Below are positions 25,272-34,256 of a stretch of DNA of 64,000 bases, one piece after another. Position 1 is the first letter of the stretch. Every line of letters begins with the position of its first letter. The translations under genes were made by a program, and so were the position numbers. The notes beneath the pieces were generated by a model that worked only from the letters and a program-made list of their open reading frames with translations, was not told where the DNA came from and searched no databases. Source of the DNA: Paracoccaceae bacterium (GTDB lineage Bacteria > Pseudomonadota > Alphaproteobacteria > Rhodobacterales > Rhodobacteraceae); the NCBI GenBank assembly GCA_027013095.1, contig JALUYI010000008.1, forward strand, positions 21,001 through 85,000. The letters run 5' to 3'.

Positions 25272-26416
25272 TGCAAACGGATGTCGCCCGCAGCGGGGCA
25301 AAGCTCCGCGCCTGGCCCTATTGGCTGAGCATGACCTTCGTGCCGCTGGTCGTGCTGGCCCTCTGGAAGGGTGGGCTGTTTATCCTGCTGATCCCGTTTT
25401 ACGGTTGGGTTCTGATGCCTTTGCTTGACCTTATTCTGGGCAAGAACCTGCAGAACCCGGATCCCGAAACGCCACTGTCCCGGTTGTTCTGGTTTCGACT
25501 GCTGACATGGCTGTGGTTTCCCATCGAGGTCCTGCTGCTCTATGGCGCGATCTGGACGCTGACCCATCTGCCCGGATATTCGACGCCCGAGACATTGGGG
25601 ATCATGTTCGGCATCGGCGTTACCACCGGGACGGTTGGCATCGTTTACGCCCATGAACTGTTTCACAAACCAAACCGCTTTGAGGCCATCCTGGGGGATC
25701 TGTTGATGGCGCTGGTCCTTTACGGTCATTTTCGCACTGAACATCTGCTGGTCCACCACCCCTATGTTGGCACGCCCCGCGATACGGTGACGGCGCGCTA
25801 TAACGAGGGGTTTTTGCATTCATTCGGCCGCATCCTGTGGCAGGGTCCGCGCTCAGCCTGGCGGGCGGAAAAGGCCTTGCTGGCCCGGCGTGGGCTGCCC
25901 GCGTTTCATCGGCGCAACCCGATCTGGCGGTATCTGGTCCTTGCGCTCCTGTTTTTGTCGCTGGCCTTTGCGCTGGGCGGTCCCGTGGGGATTTGTTTGT
26001 TTATTTTTCAGGCCTTTGTCGCCGTGTGGCAGCTGGAGTTGACCAATTATGTCGAGCATTACGGCCTGACGCGAAAATACCTGGGGGAGGGCCGGTATGA
26101 GCCGGTTCAAGCGCATCATTCATGGGATTCTGCCCACCGGGTCTCGGGGTTGCTGCTAATCAATCTGCAGCGCCATGCGGATCACCACCTGCACCCGATG
26201 CGCCGCTATCCATTGTTGCAGATCTATGACCCTCAACGGGTGCCGCAACTGCCGACCGGTTATCCTCCGCTGACGGCGATGGCCATGATCCCACCATTGT
26301 GGCGTCGCATCTTTAACCCCAAGGTGCGCGCGTGGCGGCGAAAATACTACCCCGAGATCACCGACTGGACCCCGTATAAGACCTGGGAATATCCAGCGCC
26401 CCGCGGTGCGGGTTGA
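25271..26416 (+). CDS. AlkB-type membrane non-haem diiron hydroxylase
   Basis: An integral-membrane monooxygenase of the alkane 1-monooxygenase/xylene monooxygenase family, 381 residues with about six membrane segments. All diiron histidine motifs are present: HELFH, EHLLVHHPYVG, NYVEHYGL and NLQRHADHHLHPMRRY. Rubredoxin is not fused and not adjacent. It is translated one base inside the P450 stop codon, so the two oxygenases form a tight operon. An alkane or fatty-acid-type substrate is likely for the family; AlkB homologues in roseobacters are common, and the substrate here is unproven. Confidence 0.9.
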   Translation: MQTDVARSGAKLRAWPYWLSMTFVPLVVLALWKGGLFILLIPFYGWVLMPLLDLILGKNLQNPDPETPLSRLFWFRLLTWLWFPIEVLLLYGAIWTLTHLPGYSTPETLGIMFGIGVTTGTVGIVYAHELFHKPNRFEAILGDLLMALVLYGHFRTEHLLVHHPYVGTPRDTVTARYNEGFLHSFGRILWQGPRSAWRAEKALLARRGLPAFHRRNPIWRYLVLALLFLSLAFALGGPVGICLFIFQAFVAVWQLELTNYVEHYGLTRKYLGEGRYEPVQAHHSWDSAHRVSGLLLINLQRHADHHLHPMRRYPLLQIYDPQRVPQLPTGYPPLTAMAMIPPLWRRIFNPKVRAWRRKYYPEITDWTPYKTWEYPAPRGAG

Positions 26417-26431
26417 GGGGTAGGCGCCCCC

Positions 26432-27199
26432 TTATGAAATGCGCAAAAGGCGGAAAATCGTTGCCGCCAGCCAGCCAGCGCCGATGGCAATGGCCAGCGA
26501 GAGAAGGCCATAGAGCAGCGGTTGACGATGCGCCAGATTATAGATCCAACGCTCCATCCCGACCTTGCGCACGGCGATAGTCGTGTCAAACGAATCGATC
26601 ACCTTGCGCTCGCGGGTCAAAAAGATACGCGCCTTGTAATCGCCTTCGACAAGGTTCGCGGGCAGTTTGATCTGGGTGTCAAACAACGTGTCGTCGATCA
26701 GATTGACGTGGCCGGCCGAGTCGGAATAAAGGCCGTTGTTCTGACGGATACGAATGATCGCCTTGGAAAAGGCGGGAACATCCGAGATCTTGCCTGATGG
26801 GGTCGCCTGCCCCACCATGTTGCCGATGCTGATCTTGTAGCGGTGATCCTCGGCGCTGGAGAGCGCCTGACGCAGCGGTACGGTCGAGGCGATGGCATAA
26901 AAGCTGGGTGCAGCATTGACCTTGACGGATGAGCGGTTGATCCAGATGCCAAAGACGCGCTCCTTGCGGCGCACGAGAACCGGCTTGGCCGGGCCGGAAA
27001 CGGCGATCACAACCTGCAGCGGCTGCTGGCCTTTGGGCGGTTTGCTGTCGCGTTTGACCGCGCCGAATATCAGGATCGCCGTGCCGTCGAAGTTGGCTGT
27101 AATGGCGACGCGGTGCTGGCTGAGGCCGGCGACAACGCTCTCCTGTGCACCCGCGGGTGCGGCCAGAAAAAGAAGGACGGCAAGGATGATACGCAGCAT
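26432..27199 (-). CDS. TIGR02186 family membrane-anchored protein
   Basis: A 255-residue protein with a signal peptide (MLRIILAVLLFLAAPAGAQ), a large extracytoplasmic beta-rich domain (FDGTAILIFGAVKR, VVIAVSGPAKPVLVRRKERV, FGIWINR) and a C-terminal membrane helix (LLYGLLSLAIAIGAGWLAAT). This is the TIGR02186 family, which regularly accompanies TSUP exporters in Alphaproteobacteria. The TSUP gene lies 163 bases upstream here, so it may be an accessory subunit of that exporter. Function unknown. Confidence 0.85.
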   Translation of the reverse strand: MLRIILAVLLFLAAPAGAQESVVAGLSQHRVAITANFDGTAILIFGAVKRDSKPPKGQQPLQVVIAVSGPAKPVLVRRKERVFGIWINRSSVKVNAAPSFYAIASTVPLRQALSSAEDHRYKISIGNMVGQATPSGKISDVPAFSKAIIRIRQNNGLYSDSAGHVNLIDDTLFDTQIKLPANLVEGDYKARIFLTRERKVIDSFDTTIAVRKVGMERWIYNLAHRQPLLYGLLSLAIAIGAGWLAATIFRLLRIS

Positions 27200-27362
27200 T
27201 ATTTTTCTCCGGCACCGGGGATCGGGGGCGTTGTCGTTTCGGGCGACGACCCTTCCATTACAGCGATTGGGTGCATTTGTTCAGGCGTCGTCCCTGCGAC
27301 AAATCGGAGCGAAAAAATCATGTCCGTGCCTCCGGGTGTGAATGGCGCGCCATTTTTGCCAC

Positions 27363-28271
27363 TCAGAGCGCCAGCGAGAACAACTCGCTTGGCATCAGAA
27401 TCAGATCGAAGGCCAGCTTTATGCTGATCGACAGAACCATCGCCGCCAAAAGGATACGCAGCATGTCTGCCTTGATCTTGGAACCGATTCGCGTGCCGAT
27501 CTGCGCCCCGATCACGCCGCCGACCAGCAGCACGAACCCCAGCACCAGATCAACGGTCTGGTTCTCGATTGCGTGCATGACCGTGGTAAAGGCGGACATG
27601 AATGTAATTTGAAACAGCGACGTGCCGACGACGACCTTGGTCGGCATGCCGAGAATATAGATCATCGCCGGCAGCATCAGAAATCCGCCGCCCACCCCCA
27701 TGATCGCCGACAGAACACCGACGACAATGCCGATTCCAAATGGCGGGACAGCGCTGATATACAGTTTGGATGTGCGGAATTTCATCTTCAGCGGGCCGGC
27801 ATGGACCCAAGAATGGTGCTTGCGTGGCTTGGGTTTGTAATTCTTGTCGTTGCGCCGCCGCACGGCATTGATCGCCTCAAGCAGCATCAGCGCGCCGATG
27901 ATCCCCAGCAGGAACACATAGGCCAGCTTGATGATCAGATCGACCTGTCCCAGCGCGGTCAGAATGTGGAACAGGCGAACCCCGAAGGCCGACCCGACAA
28001 GACCCCCAGCCAGCAGCACCAGCCCCATTTTGTAGTCAACGGTCTTGCGCTTGAGATGGGCCAACATGCCGGAAAACGACGAGGCCACGATCAGGTTTCC
28101 TTGCGTGCCGACGGCAACCCCCGAGGGAATTCCGATCATGAACAAAAGCGGCGTCAGGATAAAGCCGCCGCCAACGCCGAACATGCCCGAGAGGATACCG
28201 ACCGAGGTTCCAAGCCCAAGCAACAGATAGATACTGACCGAAACCTCGGCGATGGGAAGATAGCTTTGCAT
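27363..28271 (-). CDS. TSUP (TauE/SafE) family exporter
   Basis: A 302-residue membrane permease of the 4-toluene-sulfonate/sulfite exporter superfamily. There are two internally repeated halves, each with a glycine-rich loop: GILSGMFGVGGGFILTPLL and GVLSAIMGVGGGFLMLP. A basic cytosolic linker (KNYKPKPRKHHSW) separates them. About eight membrane segments. It lies in an apparent operon with the TIGR02186 gene. The substrate is probably sulfite or an organosulfur anion, by family only. Confidence 0.88.
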   Translation of the reverse strand: MQSYLPIAEVSVSIYLLLGLGTSVGILSGMFGVGGGFILTPLLFMIGIPSGVAVGTQGNLIVASSFSGMLAHLKRKTVDYKMGLVLLAGGLVGSAFGVRLFHILTALGQVDLIIKLAYVFLLGIIGALMLLEAINAVRRRNDKNYKPKPRKHHSWVHAGPLKMKFRTSKLYISAVPPFGIGIVVGVLSAIMGVGGGFLMLPAMIYILGMPTKVVVGTSLFQITFMSAFTTVMHAIENQTVDLVLGFVLLVGGVIGAQIGTRIGSKIKADMLRILLAAMVLSISIKLAFDLILMPSELFSLAL

Positions 28272-28292
28272 GTGACCATACCCTTCACAGGA

Positions 28293-28340
28293 ATCCCTCC
28301 CCTCTACGCCTGTTCGGGGCGTTTGTGGAGAGGGGGGGAT
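28293..28340 (-). terminator. Imperfect GC hairpin after the BMP importer operon
   Basis: CCCTCCCC pairs with the GGGGGGG run (about 12 bp with one bulge) 36 bases after the last importer gene, and it also precedes the TSUP gene on the same strand. There is no T-run, so the terminator call is tentative. Confidence 0.35.
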
Positions 28341-28375
28341 GCGACAAATATTCCCGTTTTGGCAACTATTCGGGG

Positions 28376-29356
28376 TTATCGCTCTTTCACATAGGGCTCA
28401 CCGCCCGCTTTGGGGGGAACGGCCTTGCCGACAAATCCGGCGAGAATCACCACCGTGAGGATATAGGGCAGCGCCTGTGTGAACTGCACCGGGATATCGA
28501 ACAGGTTAAAGACGTTGATATTGGGATAGAGGTTGCTGATTGCTTCGAGCAGTCCGAACAGCAGCGTCGCTCCCAGCGCATAAAACGGCCGCCACTTGGC
28601 AAAGATTAGCGCTGCCAGCGCGATATAGCCGCGCCCCGCAGTCATCTCGCGGCCAAAACCGGCGGCCTGTGATGTGGCCAAATAGGCGCCGGCGATCCCG
28701 CAGAGAACCCCGGCGATCATCACAGCGGAATAGCGCAGGCGCACCACCGAGATGCCCGCGGTATCCACCGATGCGGGGTTCTCACCAACCGCCCGCAGGC
28801 GCAGACCGAATCGGGTGCGAAACAGGATCCACCACGTCAGCGGAACCACCAGAAAGGCGATGTAGACGATGGGCTTGTGGCCCGAGATGACCTCGGCATA
28901 GAAATGCCCGAACACCGGGATATGGTTGAACGTATCGATGAAGGGCAGGGTGATCTCGTGGAACCGGCCAGCGCCGGTAAGGGTTGGCGTGCGGCCACCC
29001 TGATGATACCACGCGTTGCCGACGACGACGGTCAGGCCCGAGGCTAGAAAGTTCAGCGCCACCCCCGAGATCAGCTGGTTGCCCCGAAAGGTGATCGAAG
29101 CAAGGCCGTGGATTGCCGAGAACACCAGCGAGCCGGCAATGGCCGCCAGAACGCCCAGCCAGGCGCTGTTGGTTTCATAGGCCACCGTGGCCGAAAGGAA
29201 CGCCGAGATCAGCATCTTGCCCTCAAGCCCGATGTCGAAAATTCCTGCGCGCTCGGAAAACAGCCCGGCGAGACAGGCAAGGATAAGGGCGACCGACAGA
29301 CGGACAGTCATGTCCATGGTCAGCAGCAGTTGCAGATATGAAGCAGCGTAATCCAT
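28376..29356 (-). CDS. BMP-type ABC transporter, permease 2
   Basis: The second inner-membrane permease of a nucleoside-type importer, 326 residues, about nine hydrophobic segments. It belongs to the branched-chain/BMP permease family: ACLAGLFSERAGIFDIGLEG near the N-terminus, LRAVGENPASVDTAGI (conserved 'GEN..A...GI' loop) and RGYIALAALIFAKWRP. Its start overlaps the stop of the first permease by one base (TGATG). It is the last gene of the four-gene operon. Confidence 0.9.
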   Translation of the reverse strand: MDYAASYLQLLLTMDMTVRLSVALILACLAGLFSERAGIFDIGLEGKMLISAFLSATVAYETNSAWLGVLAAIAGSLVFSAIHGLASITFRGNQLISGVALNFLASGLTVVVGNAWYHQGGRTPTLTGAGRFHEITLPFIDTFNHIPVFGHFYAEVISGHKPIVYIAFLVVPLTWWILFRTRFGLRLRAVGENPASVDTAGISVVRLRYSAVMIAGVLCGIAGAYLATSQAAGFGREMTAGRGYIALAALIFAKWRPFYALGATLLFGLLEAISNLYPNINVFNLFDIPVQFTQALPYILTVVILAGFVGKAVPPKAGGEPYVKER

Positions 29357-30453
29357 CAGTCTTTCTTCTTTCCAATGCGCAGGAACAGACGCTCGACGGG
29401 GTCACGCACCATGTTGTCCAGCGCCCCTGTAAACAGGATGATCAGCGCCTGAATGACCAGAACCATCTCGCGGCTGACGTCGGGCATATCCCAGGTCAGC
29501 TCGAACCCTCCCTGCGTCAGCATCCCAAACAGGAGCGAGGCCAGTACGATTCCGAACGGGTGGCTGCGCCCCATCAGGGCAACCGCGATTCCGACAAAAC
29601 CGGCGCCCTCGACGAACTCCTTGATCAACAGGCCTTGCTGGCCCATTACCGCATTGATGGACAGCAAACCGGCCAGCGCACCCGAGATCATCAGGGTGAT
29701 TATAGTGATCCGCACCGCGTTGATCCCAGCATAGCGCGCCGCATTTTCATTGTGGCCAAAGGCGCGGATCTCATAGCCGAGGCGTGTACGCCAGAGGATG
29801 AACCAGACCAGAACCGCGCATCCCAGCGCCAGCAGAAAGCTGACATTGAGAGGGGTCGATTTCGAGAAATGAATGCCAAGCGGCGCCAGAACCTCGTAGG
29901 CGGTGGGCAAATGCGTTCCCGGCGGAAAGGCAACGGTCTCGGCGTTCTGAGTGTTGGGGTTTTTCATCACCCCGTTCAGAAGATAGCCCATCAGCGCTGC
30001 GGCGATAAAGTTGAACATGATCGTCGTGATCACGATATGGCTGCCGCGCTTGGCCTGAAGATAGGCGGGAACCAGTGCCCATGCCCCTCCGAACAGCGCC
30101 GCCCCCAATACCGCAAACGGCAGCGCCATCCACCAATAGGGCCAGTTAAAGGCCAGCAGCACCAGCGCGGCCCCGACACCGCCAATCGCCGCCTGACCTT
30201 CGCCGCCGATATTGAACAGGCGTGCGTGAAAGGCGATTGCCACCGCCAGCCCGGTGAACATGTAGTTGGTTGCGTAGTAAAGCGTATAGCCGATCCCCGA
30301 GGTCGATCCCAGCGAGCCGGAAATCATGATCCAGATCGCCCGAAAGGGGTTTTCGCCAATCGCCAGAACGACAAGGCCCGAGACGAAAAAGGCGAGGATC
30401 ACATTGATCAACGGAACAAGGGCGACATCCGCCCAACGTGGCATTTTTTCCAT
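29356..30453 (-). CDS. BMP-type ABC transporter, permease 1
   Basis: The first permease of the importer, 365 residues. It starts MEKMPRWADVALVPLINVIL, then shows the 'IGGEGQAAIGG' loop of the family (FNIGGEGQAAIGGVGAAL) and IRAFGHNENAARYAGIN. About nine hydrophobic segments. It overlaps both the ATPase gene upstream and the second permease downstream by one base (TGATG on each side), implying tight translational coupling of the complex. Confidence 0.9.
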   Translation of the reverse strand: MEKMPRWADVALVPLINVILAFFVSGLVVLAIGENPFRAIWIMISGSLGSTSGIGYTLYYATNYMFTGLAVAIAFHARLFNIGGEGQAAIGGVGAALVLLAFNWPYWWMALPFAVLGAALFGGAWALVPAYLQAKRGSHIVITTIMFNFIAAALMGYLLNGVMKNPNTQNAETVAFPPGTHLPTAYEVLAPLGIHFSKSTPLNVSFLLALGCAVLVWFILWRTRLGYEIRAFGHNENAARYAGINAVRITIITLMISGALAGLLSINAVMGQQGLLIKEFVEGAGFVGIAVALMGRSHPFGIVLASLLFGMLTQGGFELTWDMPDVSREMVLVIQALIILFTGALDNMVRDPVERLFLRIGKKKD

Positions 30454-32018
30454 CAGGCCGCCTCTGTGGTGACGCCGGCCATCAGTAGGCCCAGCTCTTT
30501 TCCATTGGTTTTTGCGGTGATTCGCTCGCCCATGATCCGACCGTCAAACATGACGGCCACACGGTCCGTAAGTGAAAGGATCTCTTCCAGTTCGACGCTG
30601 ACCAGAAGGACTGCCTTGCCCTGATCCCGCAAGGCAACGATTTGCTGGTGAATGAACTCGATAGCACCGATATCGACGCCGCGTGTGGGTTGGCCGACCA
30701 GCAGGACATCGGGGTTACGCTCAATCTCGCGGGCCAGCACGATTTTCTGCTGGTTCCCGCCCGAGAAACTGTGCGCCAGCAGCCGCGGATTGGGTGGGCG
30801 AACGTCAAAGCGTTCCATCTTGCCGATGGTGTCGGCGAGGATTGCCTCATTGTCCATCATTATCCGGCCCTTGTTGTATTTTGGATCGTTGTGATAGCCG
30901 AAACAGGTGTTTTCCCACGCCATGAAATCCATGATAAGGCCCAGCCTCTGGCGATCCTCGGGAACGTGGGAGATGCCATTGGCGCGACGTGTCAGACCGT
31001 CTGCCCGTCGGCCGCTGAGGTCCAGCTCCTTGCCCCGCAGGCGCAGGCTGCCGGTGGCCGAAGCGAAACCGCCGAGTGCCTCGAGCAGCTCTGACTGGCC
31101 ATTCCCCGCAACCCCGGCGATGCCCAGAATTTCGCCTGCCTTCACCGCAAACGAAATCCCCTTGATCCGCTCGACGCCGGCCTCGTCCTTCAGTCGCAGG
31201 TCCTTGACCTCGAGGATGGTTTCTCCCGGTTTGGCGGGAGTCTTGTCCACCCGGAGCAGCACCTTGCGTCCCACCATCAGTTCGGCCAGTTGCTGGGGGT
31301 TGGTGTCCTTTGTCTTTAACGTGGCGGTCATCTCGCCCCGGCGCATGACGCTGACGGTGTCGGTCACGTCCATGATTTCGCGCAGCTTGTGGGTGATCAG
31401 AATGATGGTTTTGCCCTGAGCGCGCAGGTTTCCGAGGATGCGAAACAGGTGGTCTGCCTCGGATGGGGTCAGAACCCCGGTGGGTTCGTCCAGAATCAGG
31501 ATGTCGGCTTGGCGGTAGAGGGCCTTCAGAATCTCCACCCGTTGCTGGTGCCCGACCGAGAGGTTTTCGATGATCTCGTCGGGGTCAACTTCCAGTTCAT
31601 ACTCGTGGGCCAGTTCCATCAGAACGCGGCGGGCCTTGGCCAGAGACGGGCGCAGCAGGGCGCCATCTTCGGCGCCAAGCACCACATTTTCCAGAACGGT
31701 AAAATTTTCAACCAGCTTGAAATGCTGGAACACCATTCCGATTCCCGCGGCAATGGCTGCCTGGCTGTCCGGAATGGGGGTGGGCACGCCGTTGACGTGG
31801 ATCTCGCCCGAATCGGCCTTGTAAAAACCGTAAAGGATTGACATCAGGGTGGATTTTCCCGCGCCGTTCTCACCGACAATGCCGTGGATCGTGCCCTTGG
31901 CGACGCGAATTGAGATGTCCTTGTTGGCCTGAACCGGACCGAATGCCTTGGAGATTCCGATCAGTTCAATGGCCGGGGCGACAGTTTCCTGCCGCCCCTC
32001 ATTTGCCTGTTCTGTCAC
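30453..32018 (-). CDS. BMP-type ABC transporter, ATP-binding protein
   Basis: Two fused nucleotide-binding domains, 521 residues, as in sugar and nucleoside importers. The first domain has Walker A GENGAGKST, LSVGHQQRVEIL as the ABC signature and ILDEPTGVLTP as Walker B. In the second, Walker A is degenerate (GVAGNGQSELLEALG), while FSGGNQQKIVLARE is a normal signature, so only one site may be fully catalytic, as is usual for this family. Follows the substrate-binding protein by 10 bases. Confidence 0.94.
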   Translation of the reverse strand: MTEQANEGRQETVAPAIELIGISKAFGPVQANKDISIRVAKGTIHGIVGENGAGKSTLMSILYGFYKADSGEIHVNGVPTPIPDSQAAIAAGIGMVFQHFKLVENFTVLENVVLGAEDGALLRPSLAKARRVLMELAHEYELEVDPDEIIENLSVGHQQRVEILKALYRQADILILDEPTGVLTPSEADHLFRILGNLRAQGKTIILITHKLREIMDVTDTVSVMRRGEMTATLKTKDTNPQQLAELMVGRKVLLRVDKTPAKPGETILEVKDLRLKDEAGVERIKGISFAVKAGEILGIAGVAGNGQSELLEALGGFASATGSLRLRGKELDLSGRRADGLTRRANGISHVPEDRQRLGLIMDFMAWENTCFGYHNDPKYNKGRIMMDNEAILADTIGKMERFDVRPPNPRLLAHSFSGGNQQKIVLAREIERNPDVLLVGQPTRGVDIGAIEFIHQQIVALRDQGKAVLLVSVELEEILSLTDRVAVMFDGRIMGERITAKTNGKELGLLMAGVTTEAA

Positions 32019-32028
32019 TGTATATGCC

Positions 32029-33018
32029 TTATTTCACCGGGCAGCTATTGTCGGACATGTAGTCGTGAACCTTGATCTTGCCCGAGATGATTCCGGCCTT
32101 GGCGGCGTCAACCGCAGCCTTGATTTCCGGGGTAAAGATCTTGGCGTTGTTCTTGTCCAGCGCATAGTCGATCCCGCCATTGGCAAGGCCCAGCACGTTA
32201 AAGCCGGTCTTCAGGGTCGGGCCGTCTTTGAAGGCGTTGTAAACGGCGACATCAACCCGCTTCATCATCGAGGTCAGGACCGAGCCGGGATGCAGGTAGT
32301 TCTGGTTGCTGTCTACGCCGATGGAATAAATTCCCTCGTCGGCGGCAGTCTGCAACACGCCAACGCCGGTGCCGCCCGCAGCCGCGTAAACCACGTCTGC
32401 GCCCTGCGCGATCTGCGCCTTGGTCAGTTCCGAGCCCTTGACCGGGTCATTCCACGCAGAAGGGGTGGTGCCCGTCATGTTCTGGATAACCTTGTCGTTG
32501 GGGGCCGTGGCCTTGACGCCCTGAACATAGCCACAGGCGAATTTGCGGATCAGCGGAATGTCCATGCCGCCGATAAAGCCGACCGTGCCGCTTTTCGAGG
32601 CCTTGGCCGCGGCGACGCCCATCAGGTATGAGCCTTCCTGCTCCTTAAACACAACCGAACGCACGTTCGGCTGGTTCACCACCATGTCGATGATGACGAA
32701 TTTGGTTTTCGGAAAGTCCTTGGCGACTTTTTCCAGAGATGAGGCAAAGGCGAATCCGGTCATCACGATCGGATTGTTGCCTTTCTCGGCCAGACGACGC
32801 AGGGCCTGCTCGCGCTGGGCGGCAGACGACAGCTCAATCTCGCGGAAATTCTTGCCGGTTTCCTTTTTCCACCGTGCGGCGCCGTGCGAAGCGGCCTCGT
32901 TGAAGGATTTGTCAAATTTCCCGCCAAGGTCGTAAACGATGGCAGGATCAGCAAATGCAGCGACAGCCGTAAAGGCGACAGCGCTGGCAGAGCCGAGGAT
33001 AACTTTCATAAAGGACAT
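32029..33018 (-). CDS. BMP family ABC transporter substrate-binding protein
   Basis: Periplasmic binding protein of the basic membrane protein/PnrA family, 329 residues. Signal peptide MSFMKVILGSASAVAFTAVA with cleavage near AFA-DPA. The BMP fold is shown by YDLGGKFDKSFNEAASHGA, VGFIGGMDIPLIRKFACGY and IYSIGVDSNQNYLHPG. BMP proteins usually bind purine nucleosides; deoD elsewhere in the window fits. No lipobox cysteine is visible, so it is soluble rather than lipoprotein. It is the first gene of the operon, with an 11-bp hairpin in its leader. Confidence 0.93.
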   Translation of the reverse strand: MSFMKVILGSASAVAFTAVAAFADPAIVYDLGGKFDKSFNEAASHGAARWKKETGKNFREIELSSAAQREQALRRLAEKGNNPIVMTGFAFASSLEKVAKDFPKTKFVIIDMVVNQPNVRSVVFKEQEGSYLMGVAAAKASKSGTVGFIGGMDIPLIRKFACGYVQGVKATAPNDKVIQNMTGTTPSAWNDPVKGSELTKAQIAQGADVVYAAAGGTGVGVLQTAADEGIYSIGVDSNQNYLHPGSVLTSMMKRVDVAVYNAFKDGPTLKTGFNVLGLANGGIDYALDKNNAKIFTPEIKAAVDAAKAGIISGKIKVHDYMSDNSCPVK

Positions 33019-33045
33019 GTTTTTCTCCCGTGTTATTCTTTATGT

Positions 33046-33076
33046 GTTTGCGCGCCACCGTTTGGGGCGCGCAAAC
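33046..33076 (-). promoter_or_regulatory. Leader hairpin before the BMP importer operon
   Basis: GTTTGCGCGCC / GGCGCGCAAAC, a perfect 11-bp inverted repeat with a 9-base loop, 28-58 bases upstream of the first start codon. It may be an operator dyad, or an mRNA leader structure. The sequence does not match a riboswitch class I know. Confidence 0.55.
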
Positions 33077-33207
33077 AACGATCAGCAGATGACCATACGC
33101 AATTAAGACAGAACGTCGGATCAAGGGTCAACCGTTTTTTATCGGATATCCGGTGTCGGAAGGGATATTTTTCCCGCGCCCTTCGTCATTCAGCCCGCAG
33201 ACAGCCC

Positions 33208-33651
33208 TCAGGCGAGGGGCGGCGCGCAAAACTCGCGTTTCATCACGCAGGCGTCCTGCCATGTGCCATCCGGCCCGTGGTAATAGGCTCGCCGGACCGC
33301 TGTTTCCCGATACCCCGCCCTTTGATAAAGGGCAATGGCGGGTGCGTTATCAGTGGCGACTTCCAGAAATGCCTCGGTTGCCCCGCGGGCGCGGGCGCTG
33401 CGTTCAAACTTGTCGAGCAGCGCGCGCCCATGGCCCAGCCGGCGCGACCCGGGGTCAACGGCCAGAGTCAGGATCTCGGCCTCGAGTCCGGCGATCCGCC
33501 CCAGAAGAAAGCCCTGTTTGTGCGCGCACAGGACACAACCGGGTTGGGTCAGAAGGCTGGCAAATGCCTTGGCGGTCCACGGTCGCGGGGCGACAAAGCA
33601 CCGCCGATGGAGGGCGGCCATCTCGGTTGGCGTCAACTCCGGCACGCTCAT
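33208..33651 (-). CDS. rimI: Ribosomal protein S18-alanine N-acetyltransferase-like (RimI)
   Basis: GNAT-fold acetyltransferase of 147 residues. The acetyl-CoA loop is in LAVDPGSRRLGHGRALLDKF (the R-x-x-G-x-G/A pattern), followed by AFLEVATDNAPAIALYQRAG and the conserved Y in YRETAVRRAYY. It overlaps tsaB by four bases, the common tsaB-rimI arrangement, and this context supports the RimI assignment over other GNATs. The substrate may be ribosomal protein S18, unproven here. Confidence 0.87.
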   Translation of the reverse strand: MSVPELTPTEMAALHRRCFVAPRPWTAKAFASLLTQPGCVLCAHKQGFLLGRIAGLEAEILTLAVDPGSRRLGHGRALLDKFERSARARGATEAFLEVATDNAPAIALYQRAGYRETAVRRAYYHGPDGTWQDACVMKREFCAPPLA

Positions 33652-34256
33652 GTCAGCAGGATGGGTGCGGTTATGTTTGACGGGGCGGCGTCGGGCGGGC
33701 GCACATATAGTGGCGCCGGGCGGGGTTGCGCCCTGTCCGCGCGGCCAAGGGAGACTCGCGCGATATTTTCAACAAATGTTTCTGCTGGGACGTCCGTACG
33801 GCACAGCTTTTGGCCGGTCAGTTGGTCCAGCTCGGGCGCGCTTAGTTGCAGGGGGACGCCGGTTATCGGCCCCTCGTCGTAGCGCGCGTAGAAATGACCG
33901 CGGCGGGCTGGAATGACACTCCAGAGCGGCCCGGCCTGCCCGTGTGCCAGCGTGTCAAACCCCGAGACCCCGATTGCCGGAATTGCCAGTGCCAGTGCCA
34001 GCCCTCGCGCAGCGGCGACAGAGATGCGGATGCCGGTGAAATTGCCCGGCCCGGTGCCAACCGCGATCAGGTTCAGATCGCGCCACGTGATCCCTGCCTC
34101 GGCCAGCACAGTTTCCAGCATCGGCATCAGGTGCTCGGCCTGCCCCCGGACCATGGAATCGACGCGGCAGACACGCCGGGTCTTGCCCGCAAGCAAAGCG
34201 ACCGCGCAATGCGCGGCCGAAGTATCAAACGCCAGAACCCAAGGGTCAGGCGGCAA
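33648..34256 (-). CDS. tsaB: tRNA threonylcarbamoyladenosine biosynthesis protein TsaB
   Basis: Partner of TsaD in making t6A37 on ANN-decoding tRNAs. 202 residues, ASKHA fold: VLAFDTSAAHCAVALLAG at the N-terminus, AEHLMPMLETVLAEAG, and the conserved GTGPGNFTGIRISVAAARGL. It overlaps the downstream rimI by four bases and the upstream NifU-family gene by 11 bases, so all three are co-translated. The C-terminal part is short and variable, as in other alphaproteobacteria. Confidence 0.93.
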   Translation of the reverse strand: MPPDPWVLAFDTSAAHCAVALLAGKTRRVCRVDSMVRGQAEHLMPMLETVLAEAGITWRDLNLIAVGTGPGNFTGIRISVAAARGLALALAIPAIGVSGFDTLAHGQAGPLWSVIPARRGHFYARYDEGPITGVPLQLSAPELDQLTGQKLCRTDVPAETFVENIARVSLGRADRAQPRPAPLYVRPPDAAPSNITAPILLT

